Shown here: positions 16,745 to 25,770 of the stretch, one piece after another
Position numbering within the stretch: the stretch's first letter is position 1
How the letters are laid out: every line of letters begins with the position of its first letter
The notes under the pieces: model-generated
What the model saw: the letters and a program-made list of their open reading frames with translations, nothing else
What the model was told of the DNA's origin: nothing
Database searches by the model: none
Program-made: the position numbers and the translations under genes
Origin: DATAGF01 sp963813355
GTDB taxonomy: Bacteria; Actinomycetota; Thermoleophilia; Miltoncostaeales; Miltoncostaeaceae
NCBI GenBank assembly: GCA_963813355.1
Contig: CAWEYS010000023.1
Coordinates: 310,001 to 374,000, forward strand
DNA length: 64,000 nucleotides
Reading direction: 5' to 3'

Positions 16745-17724
16745 GCTCGCCTGATCCGGGCGATCCGGCTCTCGATGTCGGCCGCGGCGAGCGAGTCGCT
16801 GCGGGCGAGGCTGTCGCGGCGGAGCACCTCGAGGCCGGCGAGGGCGCCGGGGACGTCGAGGCCGAGGCGCGCCGAGCGCTCCCAGGCCTCCCCGGCCCTG
16901 CGCGGCTCGCCGCGGTCGGTCTCGACCAGCGCCATCACGCGCCAGCCGTGGGGATCCTCCTCGTCCTCCTCGATCAGCCGCCCGGCCGCGTCGGCCGCCG
17001 CGTCGAGGTCTCCGCGGGCGCGCAGCGTGGCGCCGAGGGCCGCCCAGCCGGGCGCGTTCTCGCGCACGCTCGAGAGCATGCGCAGCCCCTCCCGCGCGGC
17101 GGCCTCGCTGCCGGCGAGGTCGCCCGTGTCGCGGCGGGCGCCGGCCAGGGTGGTCAGCGTCCGGGGCGTGGGCGACAGCTCCAGCGCGCGCTCGGCGAGG
17201 GCGAGGGCCCGCAGCGACGAGCCCTCCACGCGCGCGCGGCGCGCCGCCGCGAGAGCCTGGGCGGCGTCGGTCACGGCGCCCGCCTGGGCGCGCTCGGCGT
17301 CGAGGCGGGCGCGGGCGTCGGGCGCCGCCAGCAGGGTCGCCGACCCCGGCGCCATGCGCGCGTCGTCGTCGCCGTAGCGCTCGATGCGCTCCCGCGCCGC
17401 CCGCAGACGCTCCTCGCGCTCGGCGACGGCCCGGCTCAGCGCGGTGGTCTGAGGGGTGCGCGACGCGCGCAGCAGGGCGTCGTACTCCTTGCGGATGTCG
17501 GGCCTCAGGAGGGCCTTCTCGCCCTGATCGCAGTAGGCGCGCTCGATCGTCCGGGTCCGCTGCGGCATGGGCGTCAACGCGAGCTCGCGCCGCTTGCGCT
17601 CCGCGGCCTCGCGCACCGCCTCGTCGTCGGCGTCCGGCGGGATGCCGAACCACTCGTAGAGGTCCCGCGCCGCCAGCTCGCGCAGGAAGCGGGCGCGGCG
17701 CTGGGCGCGGTCGTCGTCGGCCAC
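16741..17724 (-). CDS. Degenerate J-domain protein with TPR-like repeats
   Basis: A 327-residue protein. Residues 20-90 follow the J-domain outline (RDLYEWFGIPPDADDEAVREA ... RPDIRKEYDALL) but the HPD tripeptide that stimulates Hsp70 is absent, replaced around ELALTPMPQ. Residues 165-310 are alanine/leucine-rich helical repeats of TPR character (ALALAERALELSPTPRTLTTLAG, EGLRMLSSVRENAPGWAALG). It may be a scaffolding relative rather than a true DnaK co-chaperone. GTG start. Followed by a coupled 31-residue membrane protein. Confidence 0.7.
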   Translation of the reverse strand: MADDDRAQRRARFLRELAARDLYEWFGIPPDADDEAVREAAERKRRELALTPMPQRTRTIERAYCDQGEKALLRPDIRKEYDALLRASRTPQTTALSRAVAEREERLRAARERIERYGDDDARMAPGSATLLAAPDARARLDAERAQAGAVTDAAQALAAARRARVEGSSLRALALAERALELSPTPRTLTTLAGARRDTGDLAGSEAAAREGLRMLSSVRENAPGWAALGATLRARGDLDAAADAAGRLIEEDEEDPHGWRVMALVETDRGEPRRAGEAWERSARLGLDVPGALAGLEVLRRDSLARSDSLAAADIESRIARIRRA

Positions 17725-17897
17725 CCGGGGAGCCTACGGAAGCCCGGAGCGTCCCGGCCCGATCTCCGCACGTAGCAGGATCTGGGGTTTCGCGCCATGA
17801 CGACTGGGTACTTGCGGCGCCGGCGGGGGTCGGCTTCCATCCCCCGCTTGCCCGCGCCACCCCCCGGCGCACGCCGTCGGCGCGGGCCCGCCCAGGC

Positions 17898-17924
17898 CAC
17901 GACGCCGGCCCCGCCGGCGTCGTG
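17898..17924. other. Perfect 12-bp hairpin in the leader of the Rpf-like gene
   Basis: CACGACGCCGGC pairs with GCCGGCGTCGTG around a CCC loop, 38 bp before the ATG at 17963. No T-tract follows. It lies in a long (about 240 bp) upstream region and may shape the mRNA leader; actinobacterial rpf genes often carry regulatory leaders. Function inferred only from position. Confidence 0.4.
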
Positions 17925-17962
17925 CGCCCGCGCGGTGTCCCGTCCCCCACCGAAGGAGCCGT

Positions 17963-18758
17963 ATGAGGAGCCGTTCGCTCGTCGCGCTGGCGATCGCCGT
18001 CGCCGTCGTCCCGGCCATCGCCCAGGCGGCGGAGTCCGCCGCCGACGACCCGGCCGAGGAGCGCCGGGCGCAGGACCTCCGCGAGTCGGTGCGGCAGCTC
18101 GCCCACCGGGCCCGCGCCCACTCGGCACGCCTCGGGCTGCGGCCCGCCGCCGTCCCGGCCCCCGCCGCGACGACCGCGACGCTGCGGCGCCAGGAGAGCC
18201 GCCTGCGCGAGGTGGTGGCGTTCCTCGAGGGGAGGGACGAGCTCGCCCTGCCGGTCGACCGGCGGCCGGCGCCGGCCGCCCTGCCGCTCCCGCGCGGCGG
18301 CGACCTGGAGAGCCGGGTGGCCTACGAGCACCGGCGCGCCACCCGCCTGGCGCTCCGCCTCGGCCTCGAGCAGCCCGAGCCGCCGGCCGCGCCCGCCGGG
18401 CGCGCGGAGCTCGCGCGCTGGACGGCCGTGGCGCGCTGGCTGTCGGCGCGCACCGAGCGGGTGGCGCCGGACGAGCGGCCGATGTCGGAGCGCGTCCCCT
18501 ACTACGAGGAGCTCACGTGCATCGCCGAGCACGAGTCCGGCGGGCGGTGGGACATCGCGACGGGCAACGGCTACTACGGCGGCCTCCAGATGGACCGGGG
18601 CTTCCAGCAGACCTACGCGCCGGACCTCTACGAGTCGAAGGGGACCGCCGACAACTGGACCCAGGAGGAGCAGATGCGCGCCGCCGGCCCGGGCCGTGGA
18701 GAGCCGCGGGTTCACCCCCTGGTCCACGACCGCGAGGATGTGCGGCGTCACAGCCTAG
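17963..18758 (+). CDS. Rpf-like transglycosylase, secreted, one frameshift near the end
   Basis: Predicted exported peptidoglycan hydrolase of the transglycosylase-like family (PF06737, resuscitation-promoting-factor fold). A signal peptide (RSRSLVALAIAVAVVPAIAQA) is followed by a helical, arginine-rich linker and the catalytic domain at about residues 178-255: YEELTCIAEHESGGRWDIATGNGYYGGLQM with the catalytic Glu in IAEHESGG. After EEQMRAA a surplus G near 18683 breaks the frame; the next frame continues ARAVESRGFTPWSTTARMCGV to TAG at 18756-18758, the normal family ending. The stop codon lies inside a structured element. Confidence 0.87.
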
Positions 18759-19016
18759 GCCGGCGTCCCAGCCTACGTCGGGCCTCTTAGCGGGCCCGAC
18801 GGAGGCCATCGGGCCCCTGGCCGGGGCCCGATGTGGACCAGCGGCACCGGCTGCGCCGGGGCCGGCCGCCGGAAAGGTCAACACCACCGCATCCACGGAT
18901 TGCGGTGCTTGTCCCGGCGGCCGTTCCCGCCGAAGGCGGTGCCGCCGGTCCACATATGCGCCCGGCCAGGGCGCATATGGCCTCGGCCGGCCCCGCTAAG
19001 AGGGCCGGCCTAGGCT
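18752..19016. repeat. 265-bp imperfect inverted repeat of covarying hairpins between convergent genes
   Basis: Both arms read outward-in as AGCCTAGGCCGGC, hairpin A, GAGGCCAT, hairpin B, GTGGACC, GCGGCACC, hairpin C, GGCCGCCGG; a hairpin CACCGCA/TGCGGTG sits in the centre. Left arm starts at 18752, right arm (complement) at 19016. Hairpin loops are identical in the two arms (A: TCTTAGCG; B: TGGCC) while stems differ by paired changes: A GTCGGGCC/GGCCCGAC versus GCCGGCCC/GGGCCGGC; B ATCGGGCCCC versus ATATGCGCCC, each with its perfect complement; C CCGGC/GCCGG versus CCGCC/GGCGG. It starts at the very end of the rpf-like gene and ends 5 bp from the BI-1 stop, so each convergent transcript meets the same structure in the same sense. 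Confidence 0.85.
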
Positions 19017-19021
19017 GTCGT

Positions 19022-19717
19022 CTACCTGTTGCCGCCCCCCAGGATCTGGAGGAAGAACAGGAAGACGTTGAAGGCGTCGAGGAAGATCGAGAGGGCGATC
19101 AGCGCGACGTCGGCGTTGCCGGCGCGGCGCAGCCTCCAGAAGTCGTAGGTCGTCAGCCCCGCGAAGATCACCAGGCCGGCGATCGACCAGATCAGGTACT
19201 CGCTGGGGATGCTCACGAAGATCGCGACGATTCCGAAGACGATCAGCCCCAGGAGGGCGACGAACGAGACCCGCCCGAGCCAGGTCAGGTCGCGCTTGGT
19301 GACGTAGCCGACGGTCCCCATCGCGGCCATGAAGAGGGCGGTCAGGCCGGCGGCCTGGGCGATGATCGTGCCGCCGTCCTCGAGGCTCGAGTAGTAGTCG
19401 ATGGTCGGCCCGATCCCCAGGCCCAGCAGCAGGCCGAGGCCGAACAGCATCGTGAGCTGGAGGGCGCCCACGTGCTCGCGGCGCCGGGAGAAGCCCATGG
19501 CGATGACCAGGCCGAAGCCGCCGAGGAAGCAGGCGATCGCCCACCCCGGCGAGAGGTCGCGGCCGACCCAGGCCCCGGCGGCGGCGAAGCCCGCCGTGAC
19601 GGCGACGAGGAACATGACCTTGCCGAAGACCTCGCGCGACGTCGCCGCGGCGGCCTCGGCGGTCGCGCGGTCCCACGTCTCGCGCTGGTACCCGTACTCC
19701 TCGGGCGTCTGGCTCAC
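19022..19717 (-). CDS. BI-1/YccA (Bax inhibitor-1-like) family membrane protein
   Basis: A 231-residue protein with about seven membrane helices; motifs GLGLLLGLGIGPTIDYYSS and GTVGYVTKRDLTWLG and FLDAFNVFLFFLQILGG match the bacterial BI-1/YbhL/YccA family (ion leak or protease-modulating membrane proteins). The N-terminal 40 residues are soluble. GTG 19717 overlaps the TGA of the MFS gene as GTGA and has GAGGAGG upstream. Third gene of the MMPL-MFS-BI-1 operon. Confidence 0.9.
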   Translation of the reverse strand: MSQTPEEYGYQRETWDRATAEAAAATSREVFGKVMFLVAVTAGFAAAGAWVGRDLSPGWAIACFLGGFGLVIAMGFSRRREHVGALQLTMLFGLGLLLGLGIGPTIDYYSSLEDGGTIIAQAAGLTALFMAAMGTVGYVTKRDLTWLGRVSFVALLGLIVFGIVAIFVSIPSEYLIWSIAGLVIFAGLTTYDFWRLRRAGNADVALIALSIFLDAFNVFLFFLQILGGGNR

Positions 19718-21345
19718 GCGCCCTCCTCGGTCGCGGCGTGTCTGTGCCGGAGGGTAGCCCATGCCGGCGGATGCGGGTGCGGCGAGTGCTCCGGCGGCGG
19801 CGCGGCGGCCGGCTCCTCGCCCTCGCCGCGGCGATAGAGCACCACCGCGACGACCGTGACCACCGCCAGCGCGACCGCGCAGAACCTGAGGGCCCACGAC
19901 ATGCCGTAGACGAAGGCGTCCGCGGCGGCGGCGCGGACGGCGTCGGCGTCGAGGGGGCTCAGCCCGGCGACGGTGGTCTCGGCGGCGTCGGAGCCGGCCA
20001 GCAGGCCCTCGACGTCCTGCATCTCGCCGGTCGTCAGGCGCCGCCCGAGCTCGGCCGTGGAGTCGGAGAGGCTCGACCGCTCGAAGACGGTCAGGATCGC
20101 GCCCGCCAGGGCGACCCAGAGGGCCCCTCCGGCGAAGGAGGCGGTGGAGCGGATGCCCGACGCCGCGCCCGCCTTCCCCGCCGGCACCGACCCCAGCGCC
20201 GCCGAGCTGATGCCGATGAGGGCGAAGGCCTGGCCGGCGCCCATGAGCGCGAACGAGGTTCCCAGCAGGGCCTCGCCGCTGCCGGCGTCGGCGAAGGACA
20301 GGGTCAGGACCGCGGCGATCATCAGCCCGGAGCCGATGACCATCGGCATCAGCGCGCCCGTCCGCCCGACCATGCGGCCGACCGGGCGCGAGAGGAGGAA
20401 GAAGAGCAGCGGGAAGGGCAGGAGCCGGAGCCCCGCCTCGGCGGCCGAGAGGCCCTGCACGTTCTGCAGGAAGAGGGGGGCGAGGAAGAGCACCGCGTAG
20501 ATCGCTCCGTACGCCGGGATGGCGAGCGCGTTCGACGCGACGAAGCGCAGGTTGCCGAAGAACAGGCGCAGGTCGATGAGCGGGTCGCGCGAGCGGAGCT
20601 CGATGGCCACGAAGGCGCCCAGCGCCACGACGCTGGCGGCGATCAGGCCGAGCACCGCAGGCGACGACCAGCCCCACGCTCCCGACTGGATGATCCCCAC
20701 CATCAGCATCGCGAGGCCGGCCGTGAGCACGAGGGCGCCGCCGAGGTCGATGTGCCGGCTCGCCTCCTCGTCGCGCGACTCCGGCAGCAGCGCGTAGGTG
20801 AGCGCGAGCGCGGCGAGCACGACGGGCACGTTGATCAGGAAGACCGCGCGCCAGTCGAAGGCCGTCACCAGCCCGCCGCCCAGCAGCGGCGCGACCGACA
20901 TCGCGAGGCCCGCGGCGATCGCCCAGGCCGCCACGCCCCGGCTCAGCTCCGAGGCGGGCCGCGACGACGTGATCACCGCCAGGGACAGCGAGTACACCGC
21001 CCCGCCGCCGATCCCCTGCACGATCCGGCTGGCGATCAGCACCGGCACGTCCGGCGCGAGGCCGCACGCCAGCGACCCCACGCCGAAGACGACCAGGCCC
21101 CAGGCGAAGACCCGCCGGCGCCCCACGATGTCGCCGAAGCGGCTGACGGCAACCACCGACGCGGCCACCGCGGCCATGTACGCGCCGATGACCCACTGCA
21201 GCCCCGCGGTGGACGCGTCGAGGTCCTCCTGGATGCCCGGGAGGGCGAGGTTCACCGCGCTGGCGTCGGTCGCCATCGCGAAGATCCCGATCAGGGGCCC
21301 CGCGAACGCGAGCCCGGCCCGCGCCCAGCGAGGGCTCCGGGTCAT
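19714..21345 (-). CDS. MFS drug:H+ antiporter, DHA2 (14-TM) family
   Basis: A 543-residue major facilitator exporter. Family marks are ATDASAVNLALPGIQEDLDAS (motif D1-like), SRFGDIVGRRRVFAWG (motif A) and ASRIVQGIGGGAVYSLSLAVI (motif B). Fourteen hydrophobic segments fit DHA2, whose members export drugs, dyes or lipids. An extracellular insertion near residues 420-475 (SSLSDSTAELGRRLTTGEMQDVEGLLAG) precedes the last helix, and a histidine/proline-rich cytosolic tail ends the protein. ATG 21345 overlaps the TGA of the MMPL gene as ATGA. Confidence 0.93.
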   Translation of the reverse strand: MTRSPRWARAGLAFAGPLIGIFAMATDASAVNLALPGIQEDLDASTAGLQWVIGAYMAAVAASVVAVSRFGDIVGRRRVFAWGLVVFGVGSLACGLAPDVPVLIASRIVQGIGGGAVYSLSLAVITSSRPASELSRGVAAWAIAAGLAMSVAPLLGGGLVTAFDWRAVFLINVPVVLAALALTYALLPESRDEEASRHIDLGGALVLTAGLAMLMVGIIQSGAWGWSSPAVLGLIAASVVALGAFVAIELRSRDPLIDLRLFFGNLRFVASNALAIPAYGAIYAVLFLAPLFLQNVQGLSAAEAGLRLLPFPLLFFLLSRPVGRMVGRTGALMPMVIGSGLMIAAVLTLSFADAGSGEALLGTSFALMGAGQAFALIGISSAALGSVPAGKAGAASGIRSTASFAGGALWVALAGAILTVFERSSLSDSTAELGRRLTTGEMQDVEGLLAGSDAAETTVAGLSPLDADAVRAAAADAFVYGMSWALRFCAVALAVVTVVAVVLYRRGEGEEPAAAPPPEHSPHPHPPAWATLRHRHAATEEGA

Positions 21346-24300
21346 CGAGAGGGCGACTCTCCCTCGGCCGAGGCGGGCTCGACGCCGGGGAGCGTCCCCT
21401 CCGCGGCCCGGCGCCGCAGCAACCCCTCACCCTCGATGTCGACGGTGGGGACCACCTTGCCCAGCCAGCCGGGCATCCACCAGGCCCACCTTCCCATGAG
21501 GGTGAGCACGGCCGGCACGAGCACGAGCACCGCCGAGGCGGCGAGGGCCACCGCCGACGCCAGGCCGACCCCGAACTGCTTCACCGTGGGGTCGCCGTTG
21601 AGGATGAAGCTGCCGAAGACGCCGATCATGATCAGGCCGGCGGCGGTGATCACCGGCCCGCTGTGCTCCATGCCCCAGGCGATGGCCCGCTTGTCGTCGT
21701 CGCCGACCTGGCGGCGCATGGCGACGGCCGAGAGCAGGAACACCTGGTAGTCCATCGAGAGGCCGAAGAGGACGGCGAACATCATCAGCGGGACGTAGCT
21801 CGCGATCGGGACGCTGTCGCTGTCCGTGTCGATCCCGAGGATGTCGATCCCCCACCCCCACTGGAAGGCGGCGGTCAGGATCCCGAAGGCGGCGCCCACG
21901 CAGAGCACGTTGGTCAGCGCGGCCTGCAGCGGCACCAGCAGCGAGCGGAACGCGATGGTCAGCACGATGATGCTGAGCAGGAGCACGACGATGATGACCA
22001 CCGGCAGGCGTGAGGTGATCTCCGCCGCGAGGTCAACGTTGCTCGCCGTGGACCCGCCGACATAGGCCTGGACGTCCTCGCCGGCGGTGGCCTCGGGGAT
22101 GGTGGTCGAGCGCAGCTCCTCGACGAGGTCGGCGGTCTCGGGGTCGGACGGGGCCGTCGTGGCGATGACGCTGTAGACGGCGGCGTCGCCGGAGTCGTTG
22201 ATCTGGGGCGGCGACACCAGCGAGACGCCGTCCGCGGCGCCGAGGGCGTCCTGCAGCTTCACGAGCCGGGGGTCGGTGCCGCGGGGGTCGCCGCCGGCCT
22301 TCGTCAGCTCCTGGGTGAGCTGGTTCTTGAGCGACTCGGCCTGCTTCTGCTGCTGGGCCGCCGTGGCCTGCAGCTGCTCGAGCTCCGCCTTCTGCTCCTG
22401 GAGGTCGGCCGCCTGCGCCTGCAGCGCCTCGCCCTGGCGCTGGAGCTCGGCGGCCTGGGCCTCGAGCGAGGCCTTCTGGCGCTCGAGGCTCGCGGCGTTG
22501 GAGGCCAGCTGCGCGGCGCCGTTCGCGAGCTGCCGGACCTGCTGGCGCAGCGTCTCCGGCGGGCGCGAGCCCGCCGCGGCCGCGGCCGCCTGGCGGCGCA
22601 GGTCGGCGGCCTGCCTCAGCAGCTGCGCCTCCTGCGCCCGCGCGGCCGAGATGACCCCGCGCAGGCGCTGGGCCTCGGCGCGCAGCTTGTCGGCCTGGGC
22701 CTGGATCGCCGCCTGGGCCTCCGGAGGCGCCGCGGCGAGCCGCGCCTCGGCGGCCTCGGCGGCGGCGATCACCTCGCCGAGGCGCGCCTCGCGCGCCTGG
22801 CGCTGGGACTGGGCGGCGCGGTAGCGCTCCAGGACGCGCCTCGGCGCGCTGGAAGAGGTCCCCGCGGCGCCCGCGGATGGCGGCGATCTCCGCCTCGATC
22901 TGCGCGCGCTCGGCCTCGACGCGGCGCTGCTCGGCCCGCAGCCCCTCGGCCTCGCGCCCCAGCTCGGCCGCCTGCGCCTCCAGGCTCGCCTGCTCGGACT
23001 CCAGCTCGGCCTGCTGCGCCTGCAGCTCGGCCCCCTCGGCCTCGAGGGCGGCCTGCTGCTGCTGGCCCTCCTTCTGCTCGGCCTCGAGCTGGCTCTGGAG
23101 GGCGTTGGCCTGGTCCTCCTGCTGCTGGACCTTGGGGTCGGTGGTCGCGGGCGTGCCGAGCTCGGTGGCGATCAGGAGCGGCCCGTTGTAGCCCGGCCCG
23201 AATCCCGCCGCGATCAGGTCGTAGGCCTGCCGCTCCTGGGTGTCGGTCGGCGTCGCGCCGATGTCCTCCTGACCGAGCTCGAGCGCGAAGAGCGGCACGA
23301 TCAGGACGGCGAGCAGGGCGATGAAGCAGGCGATCGCGATCAGCGGGTGCCTGGTGATCAGCCGTCCCCAGCGCGCCCAGTGGCCGGTTCCCGGCTCCTT
23401 GGGCCTTGGCCGCAGGAACGCCGGCAGGGAGAGGGAGTGGATGTGCCGCCCGACCAGGGACATGACGGCCGGGAGCAGCGTGATCGCCGCGAGCACGGCG
23501 GTCAGGACGGCGATGGCCGACGAGTAGCCCGAGCGAGGACACCAGCGGGATCCCGGCCACCGCCAGCGAGACGAGCGCGATCACGACGGTCCCGCCGGCG
23601 AACACGATCGCGCTGCCCGAGGTGGCGAGCGCCAGGGCGATCGACTCGCGCATCTCCTCGCCCTCGGCGAGCTGGGCCCGGTGGCGGCTGACCAGGAAGA
23701 GGGCGTAGTCGATGCCCACCCCGAGGCCGATCATGATCGCCAGCGTCGGGCCGATGTCGGGGACGGCGAAGAGATGTCCGACGAGGCCGATGCCGGTCAG
23801 GCCCACGGCGAGGCCGACCACGGCCGAGATGATCGGCATGCCCATGGCGACGATCGACCCGAACGCCAGGGTCAGGATGATCATCGCGACGATGATCCCG
23901 ACGAGCTCGCTGCTCTCGGTGGCGGGCGTGGACAGCTCGGAGCCGATCGAGCCGCCCGCGGCGACCTCCATGCCCAGGGGCTCGGCGGGCTTCTCGGCGG
24001 CGTCGAGGACCGCCTGCGCCTCCTCCTCGTCCAGGTCGGCGCTCGAGATGTCGAGGAGCACCGGGATGAAGGCGGTCTTCTCGTCGTCCGAGACCGTGCC
24101 GGTGGGCTGGTCGCCGAAGGGGCTCGGCGCGCTGACCACGTCGGGCAGGCCCTGGATCGCCTTCGCGGCCTGGTTGATCGCCTTCTCGTTGTCGCTCGCG
24201 GTGAGCTTGCCGGAGTCGACGTGGAAGACGATCGGGTTCTGGCCGTTCTGCTGGGGCGGGAAGCGGTCCGCCAGGAGGTCCGTCGCCTTCTGGCTGCCGG

Positions 24301-24454
24301 TCCCCGGGAGGTCCACGTTGTTGCTGGTCTCCGCGCCGACCCGCGAGATGGCGAAGACGAAGGCCACCACCAGGAGGATCCACGCCCCCAGCACCAGCCA
24401 CCGGTGGGCGGCGATCCACCGCCCGAGTCGATACAGGAATCCCGCCATGACCAT
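21342..24454 (-). CDS. MMPL-family RND transporter with a large coiled-coil insertion, two frameshifts
   Basis: MmpL proteins export lipids or other hydrophobic compounds. Reading through two one-base shifts (surplus G near 23530; near 22845) gives one protein of about 1,036 residues. The first half has 6 membrane helices with GLGVGIDYALFLVSRHR; the second ends with FGLSMDYQVFLLSAVAMR, the paired RND helix-4 motifs. Between the helix clusters the second periplasmic loop holds roughly 300 residues of Gln/Ala/Glu/Leu-rich coiled coil (for example LEAEGAELQAQQAELESEQ). Such a long helical arm is unusual and may span the envelope. First gene of a coupled operon with MFS and BI-1 genes. Confidence 0.88.
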
Positions 24455-24554
24455 CCCGCGACGGGGGCCGCCCCCAGCGCGGCCCGGTGCCGATCATCCT
24501 CGCCCAGTGCGGCGCCACGGTACCAGCATGGGTGGGCCCCGAGGAACCCCCGCC

Positions 24555-24746
24555 TCAGCGGTCGCGCCGCGGCCGGGGCGGGGCGTCCTCCTCGGGCTCC
24601 TCGTCGGTCGGACGTGCGGTGTAGCCGGGCCCGTCGGCCGAGTCGCGCTCCTCGTCGCTCGCCTCGCGCCGCTCGCGCTCGATGCGCTGCTCCTGGGACT
24701 CCTCGCGGTCCCGACGCTCGTCGTCGGGCCCTCGGCTGCCGCCCAT
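24555..24746 (-). CDS. Small, highly charged protein, 63 residues
   Basis: ATG 24746 follows a strong GAGGAGGGG site. The product is almost wholly Arg, Glu, Asp and Pro (RDREESQEQRIERERREASD), surely disordered, with no hydrophobic stretch. It begins 25 bp after the metallothionein stop on the same strand, so the two are probably co-transcribed. Function unknown. Confidence 0.6.
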   Translation of the reverse strand: MGGSRGPDDERRDREESQEQRIERERREASDEERDSADGPGYTARPTDEEPEEDAPPRPRRDR

Positions 24747-24771
24747 GTCGATCCCCTCCTCGGCGGTGGGC

Positions 24772-24912
24772 TCAGTGGTGGTGCGGCGCCTCGCAGCCGG
24801 CGTGGTGGCAGTGGCACTCGGCGTCGGCCGGGTGCCCGGCGCACCAGTCGGAGCAGTACTCGGCCCCCTCGGCCGCCTCGCAGGTGCAGCTGGTGTGCGC
24901 GCAGACCGCCAT
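24772..24912 (-). CDS. Prokaryotic metallothionein-like protein, 46 residues
   Basis: A tiny cysteine/histidine-rich protein. Cysteines are at 4, 9, 11, 20, 24, 33, 35 and 40, with histidines at 6, 27, 34, 36, 37 and a final HHH. The order CAHTSCTCE ... YCSDWC ... CHCHHAGCE matches the SmtA/BmtA bacterial metallothionein pattern, which sequesters zinc, cadmium or copper. AGGAGGAG sits just before the ATG at 24912. Followed by a charged 63-residue protein. Confidence 0.85.
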   Translation of the reverse strand: MAVCAHTSCTCEAAEGAEYCSDWCAGHPADAECHCHHAGCEAPHHH

Positions 24913-24957
24913 GGCTCCTCCTCTCGGCGTTGCCCTGGACAGGCTTCTGGGCTGAGA

Positions 24958-25770
24958 CTACCCGGGGAGGGCCGCCCGCATGGCCGCGAGCGGCGGCTCG
25001 CGGCCGGTCCACTGGGCGAAGGCCGCCGCGCCCTGGTGCAGGAGCATGCCCAGGCCGTCCACGGTGCGCGCGCCGCGCGCGGCGGCCGCCGCGAGCCACG
25101 GGGTGCCGCCGGGGCGGTAGACGAGGTCGGCGGCCACCTGGCCCGGCCCGAGGGCGGCCAGGGGCAGCTCCGGCGGGGGCTCGCCGCCGCCCAGGCCGAG
25201 GCTGGTCGCGTTGACGACCAGGGCGGCCTGGCCCGCCACCAGGTCGAGCGCCTCGGGCACGAACGGCACCGGCTCGCCCAGCTCGGCGGCCCGCGCCGCC
25301 GTGCGGTTGGCGACCCGCACCCGCGCGCCGCGCGAGCGCAGCGCGTGGACGACCGCCCGGGCGGCGCCGCCGCCGCCGATCACCAGCGCCTCGGCGCCCG
25401 CCAGGTCGAGCGGCGCCTGCTCGTCGAGGGCCCGCAGGAACCCGGCCGCGTCGGTGTTGTCGGCCCGGAAGCCGCCCTCGCCGTCGGGCACCAGCGTGTT
25501 CGCCGCGCCGATCGCCGCCGCCGCCTCCGAGGCCGACGACGCCGCCCGCAGCGCCGCGACCTTGTGGGGGATCGTGGCGTTGAGGCCCGCGCAGCCGGCG
25601 GCGGCCAGCCCCGCGATGGCCGCCTCCGCGCGGTCCGGGTGCACCGGGAAGGCCACGTACGTCCAGTTGAGCCCGAGGGCGGCGAAGGCGGCGTTGTGCA
25701 TCGCCGGCGACAGGGAGTGCTCGACGGGCCAGCCGATGATCCCGGCGACCCGCGTCCCGCCGTCGATCAT
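24958..25770 (-). CDS. aroE: Shikimate dehydrogenase
   Basis: NADPH-dependent reduction of 3-dehydroshikimate to shikimate. The 270-residue protein has the substrate motif GWPVEHSLSPAMHNAAF, the lysine in NATIPHKVAAL, DNTDAAGFL, the nucleotide-binding loop VIGGGGAARAVVHAL followed by ANRT, and the terminal GLGMLLHQGAAAF. ATG 25770 overlaps the TGA of mltG as ATGA, so it is coupled in the alaS-ruvX-mltG-aroE block. Confidence 0.95.
   Translation of the reverse strand: MIDGGTRVAGIIGWPVEHSLSPAMHNAAFAALGLNWTYVAFPVHPDRAEAAIAGLAAAGCAGLNATIPHKVAALRAASSASEAAAAIGAANTLVPDGEGGFRADNTDAAGFLRALDEQAPLDLAGAEALVIGGGGAARAVVHALRSRGARVRVANRTAARAAELGEPVPFVPEALDLVAGQAALVVNATSLGLGGGEPPPELPLAALGPGQVAADLVYRPGGTPWLAAAAARGARTVDGLGMLLHQGAAAFAQWTGREPPLAAMRAALPG

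Noticed and set aside
17797..17962. Possible cyclic di-AMP (ydaO-yuaA) riboswitch upstream of the Rpf-like gene
   Set aside because: Position fits, but the conserved core segments of that riboswitch could not be found; only a GC-rich hairpin is evident.
18752..19016. CRISPR or transposon terminal repeats as explanation for the palindromic element
   Set aside because: No regularly spaced repeats and no transposase; arms meet in the centre and differ by paired stem changes.
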